Origin: Akkermansiaceae bacterium
GTDB taxonomy: Bacteria > Verrucomicrobiota > Verrucomicrobiia > Verrucomicrobiales > Akkermansiaceae
Direction of reading: 5' to 3'
DNA length: 64,000 nt
Assembly (NCBI GenBank): GCA_903827375.1
Contig: CAIKHZ010000079.1
Coordinates: 1 to 64,000, forward strand
The notes beneath the pieces were generated by a model, which did no database searches, was not told where the DNA came from, and saw nothing but the letters and a program-made list of their open reading frames with translations. The number at the start of each line of letters is the position of its first letter. Position 1 is the first letter of the stretch. A program made the translations under genes and the position numbers. Below, in pieces: positions 33,657-42,986 of this stretch.

Positions 33657-35595
33657 GTTGGGGGTCACTGCGGGTTACCGCACCGATCCTGGAGCCAACT
33701 TGATCGACCAGCTTCTTGCCGAGCAGCGCTCGCTCACCGCAGTGGAGCGATTCAGCCAATGGCATGCCGGCGAGCACGCGACCGACCGTTACCGTCATCT
33801 GATGCCGGCCGGGTTGCCTAGCAGGGGCGAGCAATATGCGTTTGAGGTGGATCTGGATTGCTGCACAGGCTGCAAGGCGTGTGTGAGCGCCTGCCACTCG
33901 CTCAACGGTCTGGATGAAGACGAGGCATGGCGCGATGTCGGACTGCTGTTAGGCGGACGTGGCACTGATGCCTATCAGCAAACGGTGACCACCGCCTGCC
34001 ATCATTGCGCTGACCCAGCGTGCCTGAATGGTTGCCCGGTGGGGGCCTATGAAAAGCAGGCGGACACCGGAGTGGTTAGACATCTTGATGACCAGTGCAT
34101 TGGCTGCGGCTATTGTGTGTTGAAATGTCCCTACGACGTGCCGAAATACAACCCGAAGCTCGGCATCGTGCGCAAATGCGACATGTGTGTGGGTCGCTTG
34201 CGGGCCGGCGAGGCACCAGCCTGTGTCCAAGCCTGCCCCACCAGCGCCATCCGCATCCGCGTGGTGAGGTTGGAAGACCTCAACTTCACGCCGGGAACCA
34301 CGATGCTGCCAGGAGCCCATGATTCCAGCTATACGCGACCAGCCAGCCTGGTGTGTGGCTTCTGTGCCACAGGATGCAGTTTGACGGCACATCTGCGCCA
34401 CGGCGAGGCGATCAACCTCAGTCCCAACCCGGTCTATCCGGTGAACCTCGCCATGGCCTGCCCCAAGGGCTGGGAAGCCTTGACGCCCCTGGATGCGCCT
34501 GACCGAGGCACCACCCCGTTGCTTAACGGTGAACCGGTTGACTGGTCCGTCGCAGCAGGAGCTTTCGTGGATCGCATGAAGGCGATCATTGCCGAGCATG
34601 GGCCGGAGGCGGTGGCAGTGCTGAGCACGGGGCAGATTGTCACCGAAGAGATGGCGTTTCTTGGCGCGTTCGCCAAGTTCGGTATGCGCCTGCGCCACAT
34701 CGATAGCAACACCCGGCAATGCATGGCCACTGCGGCTGTCGCCTACAAGCAGTCGTTCGGGTTCGACGCGCCACCCTACACGTATGCTGACTTCGAGCTG
34801 TCCGATGTGCTCGTGTTCGTTGGGGCCAACCCGTGCATTGCACACCCGATCATGTGGCAGCGGGTCATGATGAACTCGCGCTCACCGACCATCGTCGTGG
34901 TCGATCCGCGGCGCACCGAGACGGCCATGGCGGCGACCCACCACTTTGCGATCCAACCCAAGAGCGACCTCGTGCTGTTTTATGGTCTCGCGCACTTGTT
35001 GATCCAACGGGGGGCAGTGGACGAGGCTTTCATCATTGCCAGCATCACCGGCATCCAGGGGTACGGGATGATAGAGCGCGAGGGCGGCGTGCAGTGGCCG
35101 TTGGCGCAAGCGCATCGTGGCGAGCTGAAAACCGAGCGACGCTTGTTTGAGGACGGGCGCTTTTTCCATCCGGATGGCCGCGCGAAGTTCCTGTTTGATG
35201 CACCGCGCGCACTGCCCGAGCCGGTCGATGAGGCATATCCCATGATATTGCTAACAGGTCGGGGCAGCTCCGCGCAATGGCATACCAACACCCGCACCGC
35301 CAAGTCCGAGGTGCTGCGCATGCTCTATCCGCAGCAAGGCTATGTCGAGATCCATCCCGATGATGCCCGCGCCTTGAAGATTGCCGACCGGGCGCGGGTG
35401 AGCATTGCCTCACGCCGGGCCTGCGTGCATGCAACGGTGAAGATCACCGCCTGCGTGCAACGCGGCCAGATATTCATGCCCATGCATGATGAGGAGGTGA
35501 ACAAGCTGACGTTGGCCGCGTTTGATCCTCATTCGCGACAACCGAGCTACAAGGCATGTGCCATACGCATTGGCAGCGGTGCCGAACCAACCTGA
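33649..35595 (+). CDS. DmsB-type ferredoxin subunit fused in frame to a truncated nitrate reductase
   Basis: Residues 1-215 form an apparently complete DmsB-like iron-sulfur subunit with repeated four-Cys motifs ([12 protein letters not shown] from residue 72, [31 protein letters not shown]). At about residue 233 the sequence changes to the start of a molybdopterin oxidoreductase ([11 protein letters not shown]), as in assimilatory nitrate reductase. The membrane anchor and catalytic N-terminus expected between them are missing. A second gap lies near residue 464, where FIIAS runs straight into the late [16 protein letters not shown] segment, so roughly 180-200 residues of the Mo-cofactor domain are lost. 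Both junctions keep the frame. Catalytic activity on nitrate is unlikely; an electron-carrying remnant is conceivable. Confidence 0.75.
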   Translation: MSELGVTAGYRTDPGANLIDQLLAEQRSLTAVERFSQWHAGEHATDRYRHLMPAGLPSRGEQYAFEVDLDCCTGCKACVSACHSLNGLDEDEAWRDVGLLLGGRGTDAYQQTVTTACHHCADPACLNGCPVGAYEKQADTGVVRHLDDQCIGCGYCVLKCPYDVPKYNPKLGIVRKCDMCVGRLRAGEAPACVQACPTSAIRIRVVRLEDLNFTPGTTMLPGAHDSSYTRPASLVCGFCATGCSLTAHLRHGEAINLSPNPVYPVNLAMACPKGWEALTPLDAPDRGTTPLLNGEPVDWSVAAGAFVDRMKAIIAEHGPEAVAVLSTGQIVTEEMAFLGAFAKFGMRLRHIDSNTRQCMATAAVAYKQSFGFDAPPYTYADFELSDVLVFVGANPCIAHPIMWQRVMMNSRSPTIVVVDPRRTETAMAATHHFAIQPKSDLVLFYGLAHLLIQRGAVDEAFIIASITGIQGYGMIEREGGVQWPLAQAHRGELKTERRLFEDGRFFHPDGRAKFLFDAPRALPEPVDEAYPMILLTGRGSSAQWHTNTRTAKSEVLRMLYPQQGYVEIHPDDARALKIADRARVSIASRRACVHATVKITACVQRGQIFMPMHDEEVNKLTLAAFDPHSRQPSYKACAIRIGSGAEPT

Positions 35596-35625
35596 GATGG
35601 CCTGCTACGCGGGAAAGTTGCTGCA

Positions 35626-38142
35626 TCAGGCATCGGTCTCGGGCAGGATGGTGACGCTGCTGGCCGATTGGGAAAATATGCGGGTGGCGGTTTCTCGAAC
35701 CACCTCGGGGGTGAGCGCCCGATAGATGGCTGGCAGGCCCCGGTGGGCATCGGCAGGATGGCCGAAGAGGAGGTCGATGGCGACGTGCTGGGCGATGGCC
35801 GGAGCGGATTGCTGCTGGATGGCCAGTCCGCTGAGGACAGTGGCCCGGACGCGGTCGAAGACGGCAGCGGGAATACCAGAGGCGGCAATTTTGGCAATTT
35901 CGCTGAAAAGTTCGGCACGGGCCACTTCGATCTGATCGGGGGAGGTCGCCAGATAATAGGTGAACAGGCCCGCATCAAAGCCTAGGAATTGGGTGGCACC
36001 GACTTGATAGGCCAGGCCGAGCTCCTCACGGATGCGGGAAAACAATGGCCCGGCCATGTCGGAAGCATATTCTTGGATCATCGCCAGCGCATAACGGTCG
36101 GCTCCCCCAACACTCGAACCCGGAAATCCGATGGTTAGGACCGCCTGTTTTTTTGGCAAGCGGGAAGTAAGGTGGCTGCCTGGACGGAGGACGCTGGCGG
36201 GGGCGGCCCACGCTTGGCCGGGCGGCAAGGGTGCCAATTTTTCGGTCAGGATAGCGAGGGCGGCGGCGGGGTCGAAATCGCCGGCGAGGGCGATGGTGAG
36301 ATTGGCGGCGGAGAAATGGCGGGCGTGGTGGGCGACGAGGGCGGGTCGCTCAAGCTCGGCAAGGGTCGTGGCTCCGCCGAGCGGGTCCAAGCCGTATCCC
36401 GTGCCGCTGAAAATCGCGTGGCGCAGGGTGCGAAAGGCGGTGTGCAGCGGGTCTTGGAGCGCTTCTTCGAGCGCGGCGAGTTGGCTGGCCTTTTCGCGGA
36501 GCATGGCGTCGTCAGACAAGGCAGGCGAATGGAGCACCTCGGCGAACACGTCCACGATGGTGGCAAAATCCGGGGCTAGGCCGGCGGCTTTGACGAGCAG
36601 CGCGTTGTTGCCGGTACCGGCGCCGATGGAGGCACCGAGGGATTCCAACGTCAGCGCGAGGTCCTGGGCACTGCGGCTGGCGGTGCCTTTGGTGAGGGTG
36701 GCAGCCAGCAATTGGTTGAGGCCATTGCTCATGGCGGTTTCCGAGGGCAAGCCAGCCCGCACGGCAGCCTGCAAATGGACCAGCGGCACCCGGTGGTCCG
36801 GGATGAGCGCGAGGGTGAGCCCGTTGGGCAGGGTGTGCACCTCAATCTCCTCGCGGCGGCGGGCGGATTTGGCAATGCGAGCCGGGGCCGGGGCATCGAG
36901 CGGATCAATGATGGTGAGGGTGAGCCGCTGGTCTGTGAGAGTGGCCGCAACGCGGCGGATCGCCTCGGTGGTGACCGCTTGGATCTCTGCAAGATGGCGG
37001 CGGGTAAAATCCAAATCGCGCGCTTCATGCCAGTTGGACGCCAGATCAGAGGCGCGCCCTGATGCACTCGTCAGCGTGCTGAACTGGCTGGCGGCGATCT
37101 GGCGTTTGGCTTTTGCCAGATCGTCGTCGAGCGGCAAGCTGTGCAAGCTGGCGAGTTCGGCGAAAACGGCTTCGATCAGAGCGTCGCGCTTGGCGGGGTT
37201 GGCGTCGGCGGAGACGGCGAAGAGGCCCTCGCGGCCAGGGCCGGTCCAAGCCATGGCAGAGATTTCGAGGGCGAGTTCGCTGCCCTCGCGCAAGCGCCGG
37301 TGAAGCAGGGACGAGCGTCCCCGGCCCAACATCGCGGCCAGCACTTGAAAGGCGGGCGCATCGGGGTCGTCCAAAGCGGGAATCTTCCATGCCAACGAAA
37401 TGCGACTGGTGGGAATGGCAAATGTTTCACGGGCGCGGCGTGGCCCGAGTTGTGGGGGATCGCAGGCCATCAGCGGCGAGCGGGTGCAACTGGTGAGGCT
37501 CTCGGCGGTGAGTTCGGTGAGGGTTTCGCGGGCTTGTTCGGGATCAAAATCGCCGGAGATGACCACCACACAATGTTCCGGGACGTAGCGCTGACGGTGG
37601 TAGCCGACCAGATCCTGATAGACAATGGCATCAAAGAGTTGGCGCCGGCCAATCACCGGGTGGCGCCGCGGGTCGTGGACAAAAGCCGTGGCAAACAGCA
37701 AGCGGGTGGCGGCATGGTCGGGGTCGTCCAGACCCATGTCGATTTCACGGCGGATGACGTCCTTTTCCTTCTCAAACTCCGCCTCAGGGAGCAGCGGAAA
37801 AAACACCAGCCCCGTCAGGATTTTAAGAAACACCGAAAGCGACTCCGCCGGCCCGTCGATGTAATAAACCGTGCGGTCAAATGAGGTGTAGGCATTCCAG
37901 TGGCCACCGGCCTCTTGCACCGTGTCCGCCAAAGCGTCCGCATCAAAGTCCCGCGTGCCCTTGAATACCATGTGCTCAAGAAAATGCGACAAACCACCCC
38001 CTAGGTGGCCGTCCTCGTGCATGCTTCCGGTGGCTACCCAAATTTGGGCGCTGACGACCGGGGCGCTCGGGTCGGCATCGAGGATGAGCGTGAGGCCGTT
38101 GGGCAAAGTTTCGACGGATGCAGATGAAATCGGGTATTCCAT
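35626..38142 (-). CDS. M16-family zinc metallopeptidase, two-domain
   Basis: The 838-residue protein (ATG at 38142; an upstream in-frame ATG at 38178 adds 12 unlikely residues) consists of two M16 halves. The first carries the inverted zinc motif HFLEH (His53, Glu56, His57) and the downstream KEKDVIRREID glutamate region. The second half (from about residue 430, TLPNGLTLALIPDHRVPLVH) lacks HxxEH and would be the non-catalytic partner, as in PqqL and pitrilysin-like proteases. There is no obvious signal peptide. It probably degrades or processes peptides. It is convergent with the nitrate reductase remnant (30 bases apart). Confidence 0.88.
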   Translation of the reverse strand: MEYPISSASVETLPNGLTLILDADPSAPVVSAQIWVATGSMHEDGHLGGGLSHFLEHMVFKGTRDFDADALADTVQEAGGHWNAYTSFDRTVYYIDGPAESLSVFLKILTGLVFFPLLPEAEFEKEKDVIRREIDMGLDDPDHAATRLLFATAFVHDPRRHPVIGRRQLFDAIVYQDLVGYHRQRYVPEHCVVVISGDFDPEQARETLTELTAESLTSCTRSPLMACDPPQLGPRRARETFAIPTSRISLAWKIPALDDPDAPAFQVLAAMLGRGRSSLLHRRLREGSELALEISAMAWTGPGREGLFAVSADANPAKRDALIEAVFAELASLHSLPLDDDLAKAKRQIAASQFSTLTSASGRASDLASNWHEARDLDFTRRHLAEIQAVTTEAIRRVAATLTDQRLTLTIIDPLDAPAPARIAKSARRREEIEVHTLPNGLTLALIPDHRVPLVHLQAAVRAGLPSETAMSNGLNQLLAATLTKGTASRSAQDLALTLESLGASIGAGTGNNALLVKAAGLAPDFATIVDVFAEVLHSPALSDDAMLREKASQLAALEEALQDPLHTAFRTLRHAIFSGTGYGLDPLGGATTLAELERPALVAHHARHFSAANLTIALAGDFDPAAALAILTEKLAPLPPGQAWAAPASVLRPGSHLTSRLPKKQAVLTIGFPGSSVGGADRYALAMIQEYASDMAGPLFSRIREELGLAYQVGATQFLGFDAGLFTYYLATSPDQIEVARAELFSEIAKIAASGIPAAVFDRVRATVLSGLAIQQQSAPAIAQHVAIDLLFGHPADAHRGLPAIYRALTPEVVRETATRIFSQSASSVTILPETDA

Positions 38143-38189
38143 AAAATTAGGCTTGGAGGAACACCGGGAATGACGCATAATCCGTCGGC

Positions 38190-38624
38190 ATGCAACGTTG
38201 GATTATTGCAGCAGGGGTTTTATTGGTCATTTTGTTGGGTGGTGGCGCGTTTGCCTACCACACCTACAAGATCAATCTGCCCGTCCACCCGGTGTTATTG
38301 CAATTTCCCGTTCCTGTGGAATCGACGTCCAAAGAACGCTCGGACAAGATTGATTGGCTCAAGCGCGTCCTCTTGGAGCCCTCCCTGCTTACAAAAGTGA
38401 GCAAAAATGCCGGGCTGGCAAAAAAACTGCAACTGGCCACCGACGATGCCGCCGCCAACGATCTGGGCAAGCGCCTGTTCGTGGAGCTCGGCGAGGCCGA
38501 TACGCCCCAAGGCAAACTCCCAGTCATCAGAATCGGTCTGCACTGCAAGGTCAAGGAGTACAATACAATGGTCGATATCTCCAGCCATTTGAGCAAGGCC
38601 TTGGAGTCCTTGGATAGCAAATAA
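38190..38624 (+). CDS. Small membrane-anchored protein of unknown function
   Basis: The 144-residue protein has one N-terminal membrane helix (residues 4-24, with a GGG motif), then a short charged linker (STSKERSDKIDWLKR) and a compact C-terminal domain with a single Cys (IGLHCKVKEY). I do not recognise a family. The helix with positive residues on the inner side suggests a periplasm-facing domain. It starts 48 bases from the divergent M16 protease gene. The upstream sequence holds no convincing ribosome site, but the frame is strongly gene-like and has no competing frame. Confidence 0.65.
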   Translation: MQRWIIAAGVLLVILLGGGAFAYHTYKINLPVHPVLLQFPVPVESTSKERSDKIDWLKRVLLEPSLLTKVSKNAGLAKKLQLATDDAAANDLGKRLFVELGEADTPQGKLPVIRIGLHCKVKEYNTMVDISSHLSKALESLDSK

Positions 38625-38746
38625 CCTCGCCGTTAGGTCAAATCCACTCTCCTGGATCTGAGGCGAAGCCTCCTTGGAACATATCTCATGCAGCGGACAA
38701 GCCCCTCGAACTGCTCACAGAAATTTAGTGACAGGTCCCGCCTGGG

Positions 38747-39964
38747 ATGAATAATCGGCCCGTGAGCATGTTCAATACCGTCGGCCGGACCGCCGAAACT
38801 ACCGGGCGCAAGGAGAACACCCTTCGCAAGCTCCAACGCATGAATCTCGCTCTCCACCATCAGGAGCCCGACCGCGTGCCTATCAGTGATTTTTTTTGGG
38901 GCGGCTTCACCCAGCGCTGGCGCAAGGAGCTCGGCCTCGCCCCAGATGCCAACCCGTACTATCACTACGATCTGGATTGGATCGTCACCGTCGCTAATTT
39001 CGACCCCTGGATCCGCCCCTTCGAAACACTCAGCGAAACCGCGGACGAGGTGACTGTTAGGACAGGCTTCGGAGCCATCATGCACAAGCATTTTTCCTAT
39101 CCGATGCCCGAGATGCAGGCATGGGATACCGACACTTTTGAAAAACTCCAAGCCGCCGAGTTTGATCCGCCCGACGACCCACGGCGCTTTTTCGCTGCGG
39201 GCGACAACCAGATCGCCGGCGTCGGCGATGGCTTCGAGCGCAACTCGCCAGCCTGGATCGATACCGTCCGCTCACTGCGCCCTGACTTCCCGGTCTATGG
39301 CAGCGTCATCGAAGTGAGCGAGTGCCTCACCCGCCTCATCGGCCAGGAAAACGCCTTGATGTGGATGGGCGAGTACCCCGACGAAATGGGCGACGTGATC
39401 AACCGAATCGGCGCGTTCTATCTGGCACTGGCCAAGGCCGAAATCGCCGCGGCCGACGGCATGCTAGACGGATTCGTCATCTGGGGCGACGTGGCGTACA
39501 AAAAGTGCACGTTCATGGCCCCGGGCTATTGGCGCGAGTATTTCAAGCCATGGGTTGCACAGATTGTCGCGACGGCCCATGCTGCGGGACTGCCGGTGAT
39601 TTATCATGGCTGCGGCAACGTCAAGGCGATCCTGCCGGATTACATCGAGATGGGTGTGGATGCCTACAACCCGCTTGAAGTGAAAGCGGGCATGGATGTG
39701 GTCGAGTTGCGCGGCCAATACGGACACGACATCGGCTTCTGCGGCAACAGTGACATTCAAGTGTGGGAAAGCGGCGATCATGCGGCGATCCGCCGCGAGG
39801 TGTTGCGCAAACTCAATGCGGCCAAGGGTGGTGGACTTATCTTCCAATCCGACCACTCGGTGAGCAGCAACGTCTCTGGCCACACCTATGACTATATCGT
39901 CAAACTGGTGCGCGAACACGGTGTCTATCCGCTGCAACTCGGCGAGTTCAACCAAGCCCCCTGA
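38747..39964 (+). CDS. Uroporphyrinogen decarboxylase-like (URO-D) family protein
   Basis: The 405-residue protein belongs to the URO-D superfamily, a TIM barrel that includes haem-pathway decarboxylases and cobamide or methanol methyltransferases. It shows the family features HHQEPDRVPISDFFWGGF near the N-terminus, the central GDVAYKKCTFMAPGYWREYF and the late IYHGCGNVKAILPDYIEMG, with HGCG in the place of a zinc or substrate site. It lacks the RQAGRY arginine motif of true HemE, so it is not a haem enzyme. It is followed after 33 bases by rhaM and then rhaT, which links it to rhamnose metabolism; the reaction is unknown. Confidence 0.75.
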   Translation: MNNRPVSMFNTVGRTAETTGRKENTLRKLQRMNLALHHQEPDRVPISDFFWGGFTQRWRKELGLAPDANPYYHYDLDWIVTVANFDPWIRPFETLSETADEVTVRTGFGAIMHKHFSYPMPEMQAWDTDTFEKLQAAEFDPPDDPRRFFAAGDNQIAGVGDGFERNSPAWIDTVRSLRPDFPVYGSVIEVSECLTRLIGQENALMWMGEYPDEMGDVINRIGAFYLALAKAEIAAADGMLDGFVIWGDVAYKKCTFMAPGYWREYFKPWVAQIVATAHAAGLPVIYHGCGNVKAILPDYIEMGVDAYNPLEVKAGMDVVELRGQYGHDIGFCGNSDIQVWESGDHAAIRREVLRKLNAAKGGGLIFQSDHSVSSNVSGHTYDYIVKLVREHGVYPLQLGEFNQAP

Positions 39965-39997
39965 AAAATCCCCCACCACCCTCCCTGCCCCAACCCT

Positions 39998-40336
39998 ATG
40001 CAACGCTACGGATCGGTCATCGGCCTCAACGCCGACAAACTTGAGGAATATAAACTCCTCCACGCTGCAGTCTGGCCCGATGTGCTAGGTATGATCGCAC
40101 GCTGCAACCTGCGAAATTACTCGATCTATCTCCGCCAGTTCGACGATGGCCAACATTTCCTTTTCAGCTACTTCGAATACGTCGGCGAGGACTTTCCCGC
40201 AGATATGGCAATGATGGCCGCAGATCCGACGACCCAACGCTGGTGGGCCGTGTGCATGCCCTGCCAGCGGCCACTCAACAACCGAGCTCCCGACGAATGG
40301 TGGGCACCGATGGAAGAAGTGTTCCACTGCGATTGA
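39998..40336 (+). CDS. rhaM: L-rhamnose mutarotase
   Basis: The 112-residue protein matches the length and pattern of the RhaM/RhaU family (DUF718), which interconverts alpha- and beta-L-rhamnose so that uptake and isomerisation can proceed. Conserved features are YKLLHAAVWPDVL near residue 18 with its His, NYSIYLRQ, FSYFEYVG, and WWAVCMPCQRPL close to the end, followed by WWAPMEEVFH. It sits 23 bases before rhaT. Relatives act on L-fucose, and in this fucosidase-rich region that alternative substrate is possible. The protein should be cytoplasmic. Confidence 0.85.
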   Translation: MQRYGSVIGLNADKLEEYKLLHAAVWPDVLGMIARCNLRNYSIYLRQFDDGQHFLFSYFEYVGEDFPADMAMMAADPTTQRWWAVCMPCQRPLNNRAPDEWWAPMEEVFHCD

Positions 40337-40359
40337 CCTGCTTTTCAACTAACAACCCG

Positions 40360-41415
40360 ATGCCTCCCATTGCCTCCAACCCGCTCCTCGGCATCGTTCT
40401 GCACGCAGTAGGTGCCAGCTTCGCCGCGACATGCTATACCCCGGAAAAGCGCGTCCGCGGCTGGTCATGGCAAACCTACTGGCTCACCCAAGCGTCGTTT
40501 TGCTGGCTGCTGCTGCCCTTGCTAGGCGCATGGCTCACCATTCCTCAACTCGCCGCAGTGCTGGCTGAGGCACCAAAGCCTGCGATGTGGCACTCATTTT
40601 TTCTAGGTGCTGCCTATGGCATTGGCGGCACGGCCTTTGGCATATCGATCCGCTACATCGGTTTCTCGCTCACCTATGCCATCGCAGTGGGGCTGTCGAG
40701 TGTGTTAGGCACCTTGATTCCGCCCTTGTTCAAAGGGACTCTGGCGGCGACGCTGAGCAAGCCGGGCGCCGAGTGGATCATCGCGGGCATTGTGATCGGC
40801 ACCCTCGGCATTGCCGGGGCTGGCTGGGCGGGTCGGCTCAAGGAGCGCGACCTCAGTGCACAGCAGTTGAGTGGTGAGTTTTCCCTGATCAAGGGCTTCC
40901 TGCTGTCATTGTTGGCGGGCGTGCTCTCGGCAGTGTATGGCTTTTCGCTGGAAGCCGGCGAGCCGATTGCCGAGGTGGCCACCGCCCATGGTGCCGGGGT
41001 GTTCCGCGGCAACGTCGTCTATATCTTCTCGAACACCGGCGCGTTTCTAACGACATCGATATATTGCCTCTATCTGCACGCACGTCACCAAACCATCGGC
41101 GAACTCGTCAGATTGCCCGCAGGCCAGCCGGAGGCCGCGCTGCCGGTCAACTTCCTGATGGCGGCCATCACCGGGCTGTTTTGGTATGGCCAGTTTTTCT
41201 TCTACAATCTGGCTCATGTGCGGATGGGTTCCTACAAGTTCACGAGTTGGGCCATTCACATGATCATGTTAGTGCTCATCAGCAATTTGGTCGGTGTGGC
41301 GCTGCGCGAGTGGCGCGAGTGCCGCCGCCTCACCCACCAAACCATCACCCTTGCGTTTATCGTTCTCATCGCCGCGGTGCTGTCGCTCACCTATGGCAAT
41401 TATCTCGGAGGATAA
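40360..41415 (+). CDS. rhaT: L-rhamnose/proton symporter RhaT-like
   Basis: The ATG at 40360 gives 351 residues with about ten membrane helices and no signal peptide, matching RhaT. A longer frame from 40243 would overlap rhaM. Recognisable parts are SFAATCYTPEKRVRGWSWQT in the first loop, FLGAAYGIGGTAFGISIRYI, and the second-half GVLSAVYGFSLEAGEPI. It takes up L-rhamnose with protons. With rhaM just upstream and the URO-D-like gene before it, the three probably form one operon for rhamnose use. The catabolic enzymes (RhaA, RhaB, RhaD) are not in the window. Confidence 0.88.
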   Translation: MPPIASNPLLGIVLHAVGASFAATCYTPEKRVRGWSWQTYWLTQASFCWLLLPLLGAWLTIPQLAAVLAEAPKPAMWHSFFLGAAYGIGGTAFGISIRYIGFSLTYAIAVGLSSVLGTLIPPLFKGTLAATLSKPGAEWIIAGIVIGTLGIAGAGWAGRLKERDLSAQQLSGEFSLIKGFLLSLLAGVLSAVYGFSLEAGEPIAEVATAHGAGVFRGNVVYIFSNTGAFLTTSIYCLYLHARHQTIGELVRLPAGQPEAALPVNFLMAAITGLFWYGQFFFYNLAHVRMGSYKFTSWAIHMIMLVLISNLVGVALREWRECRRLTHQTITLAFIVLIAAVLSLTYGNYLGG

Positions 41416-41445
41416 GCCTGCCCGCGAGACACCAAGCCATGTGGC

Positions 41446-42570
41446 TCAATCGCCCAAGCAGGTGCCCACCCGGCGGGCGCTCAACACCCACGCATGGTCC
41501 GGCGCGATGAGCTTGAGATTGCCAGCCACCTCTGCGATGGGCACCGGGGTGGCTACCCCGCCGCGATCAGCCACCATCACCCCGTAGCATTCGCTTGCAA
41601 TCAACTCGACACAGCGCGAACCTAGCCGAGTGGCTAACAGACGATCACCAGCTGACGGAGTGCCACCGCGTTGCAGGTAGCCGAGAATGGTCACGCGGGC
41701 CTCGAGTTTCGTGAGTTCTTCCAATTGCTTGGAGAGGCGCAACGTATGGCCGCCATGGCGCGCATGGAAGGCGGCGAGTTCCTGCTTTGCTTGCGCATGC
41801 TCAGGAGTGCCTTTGGTGGCCTTTTTGCGTTGCTTGGCAGCGGTGTAAACCGCCACATCATCGACGCTCATCGCGCCCTCGGCCACCGCCACAATGCTGA
41901 AATTCGTCCCGTGATCACGCCTCCGACAAATTGCTGCGGCGACGGTTTCGACTTGATAGGGGATTTCTGGAATGAGGATCACATCGGCACCACCGGCGAT
42001 ACCGGCACCCAGCGCCAGCCAACCGGCGCGGTTACCCATGATCTCTGCCACAATGATCCGATGGTGGCTGTGCGCTGTGCTGTGCAGCCGGTCCACCACC
42101 TCGGTGACAATGCCCAAGGCAGTGTCGAAGCCGATCGAGGTGTCCGTTAGGGCGAGATCGTTATCGATGGTCTTGGGCAGGGAGACAATATTGAGTCCCT
42201 TGTCCATCAGGCGAAGGATGTTTTTGTGGGTGCCACCCCCGCCGATGCACACCAAGGCATCGAGGCGATTGCGGTGGTACGTCTCGGCAATCACGTCGGT
42301 CATATCGCGGATTTCACCGTCCACCTCCATGCGGTGGGGCTTGTCGCGGCCGGTGCCGAGGATGGTGCCGCCGACAGTGAGGATGCCGGCGAGAGTCGTC
42401 TTGTCGAGGGAAAATCGGAGGTTTTCGGCCAGACCGCGAAAGCCGTCCCGAAAGCCTGTGACTTCCATGCCACAGCTCAGGGCGGCCTTACCGACGCTGC
42501 GGATGGCGGCATTGAGGCCCGGGCTGTCGCCACCCGCAGTGAGAATTCCTATATGTTTGTTGCCTGCCAT
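41446..42570 (-). CDS. pfkA: 6-phosphofructokinase, group III type
   Basis: The 374-residue protein phosphorylates fructose 6-phosphate. It has [17 protein letters not shown] at the N-terminus, [10 protein letters not shown] (residues 108-117), PKTIDND (132-138) and the fructose-phosphate-binding [19 protein letters not shown]. Gly at the position equivalent to E. coli 104 favours ATP as donor. Lys133 in PKTIDND is usual in pyrophosphate-dependent and group III enzymes; the pair Gly and Lys matches group III, which typically uses ATP and is poorly regulated. The donor should be treated as unproven. The gene is convergent with rhaT. Confidence 0.9.
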   Translation of the reverse strand: MAGNKHIGILTAGGDSPGLNAAIRSVGKAALSCGMEVTGFRDGFRGLAENLRFSLDKTTLAGILTVGGTILGTGRDKPHRMEVDGEIRDMTDVIAETYHRNRLDALVCIGGGGTHKNILRLMDKGLNIVSLPKTIDNDLALTDTSIGFDTALGIVTEVVDRLHSTAHSHHRIIVAEIMGNRAGWLALGAGIAGGADVILIPEIPYQVETVAAAICRRRDHGTNFSIVAVAEGAMSVDDVAVYTAAKQRKKATKGTPEHAQAKQELAAFHARHGGHTLRLSKQLEELTKLEARVTILGYLQRGGTPSAGDRLLATRLGSRCVELIASECYGVMVADRGGVATPVPIAEVAGNLKLIAPDHAWVLSARRVGTCLGD

Positions 42571-42650
42571 ATCCTTGCGATTAGTTCATACCAACAGCCA
42601 GGCGCTGTCAAGCTCAGGAGCTGCCCGAGAATAGGTGTCGCAATGTGGCG

Positions 42651-42745
42651 GCGCGTCTATGACCGTCGCTGACCCTGAATCGCCAATGAACCCGCCTTTA
42701 CCGCAAGCGTCATTTCATGCACCTCGGCGCTCACAGAGGCCGCCA
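42651..42745. repeat. Hairpin-forming intergenic repeat, copy B
   Basis: This 95-base unit resembles the element at 23278-23373 in both length and text. The left arm is GGCGCGTCTATGACCGTC, followed by the shared words TGACCCTGAA and GTC-ATTTCAT. The right arm (GGCGCTCACAGAGGCCGCC) still pairs with the left arm at about 15 of 18 positions although both have drifted, which suggests selection for the hairpin or a recent common source. It lies 80 bases beyond the pfkA start, next to a possible transposase relic. Confidence 0.55.
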
Positions 42746-42793
42746 CAATGCATCAGCCTTCCCGAGGAACATGCCCCGGGAACCCCGAAATAC

Positions 42794-42810
42794 GCTGGTT
42801 CGAATCCAGC
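42794..42810 (+). other. tRNA T-arm-like sequence, possible attachment-site relic
   Basis: GCTGG TTCGAAT CCAGC forms a perfect five-pair stem with a seven-base loop identical in form to a tRNA T-arm. I could not find the matching acceptor, D and anticodon arms upstream, so this is not a tRNA gene. Isolated 3' tRNA pieces often mark integration sites of mobile elements. The motif is palindromic enough to occur by chance, so the assignment is tentative. Confidence 0.35.
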
Positions 42811-42821
42811 ATATCAGACTC

Positions 42822-42986
42822 TTACGCGCAAGTCCCTGGCACCTCATACGGCAATCCCTTCACGCCGCTGCTAACGCCCCTCATCGCCCGCGCCCCATCC
42901 TTGCGCTTCGCGCTGAATCGCTCCCGTGCTCGAGCAAACGCCTCGTTCAAAAACTCCTTGCTGCCGATCACCCAACCGCTTCGGCT
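42822..42986 (-). pseudogene. REP-associated transposase-like C-terminal relic
   Basis: Read on the minus strand, the frame ending at the TAA at 42822 encodes GSKEFLNEAFARARERFSAK followed by RKDGARAMRG. This resembles the conserved end of TnpA_REP-type (Y1) transposases (GSREFV...F..R+RF..KR..GAR.M+G). A TGA lies about 55 codons upstream in the same frame, and the catalytic HUH and Tyr parts are absent. Its proximity to the hairpin repeat at 42651 is what one would expect of a REP element and its transposase. Similarity is by recall of the family pattern only. The rest of 42571-43218 shows no other gene. Confidence 0.45.

Noticed and set aside
36131-37303. 390-codon plus-strand open frame
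   Set aside because: It is antisense to the M16 protease and is Arg/Ala/Ser-rich with no domain.
38747-39964. HemE (haem biosynthesis)
   Set aside because: The arginine-rich RQAGRY motif is missing and the neighbours are rhamnose genes.
42750-42830. Complete tRNA gene
   Set aside because: Only a T-arm is present; no acceptor, D or anticodon stem can be folded around it.
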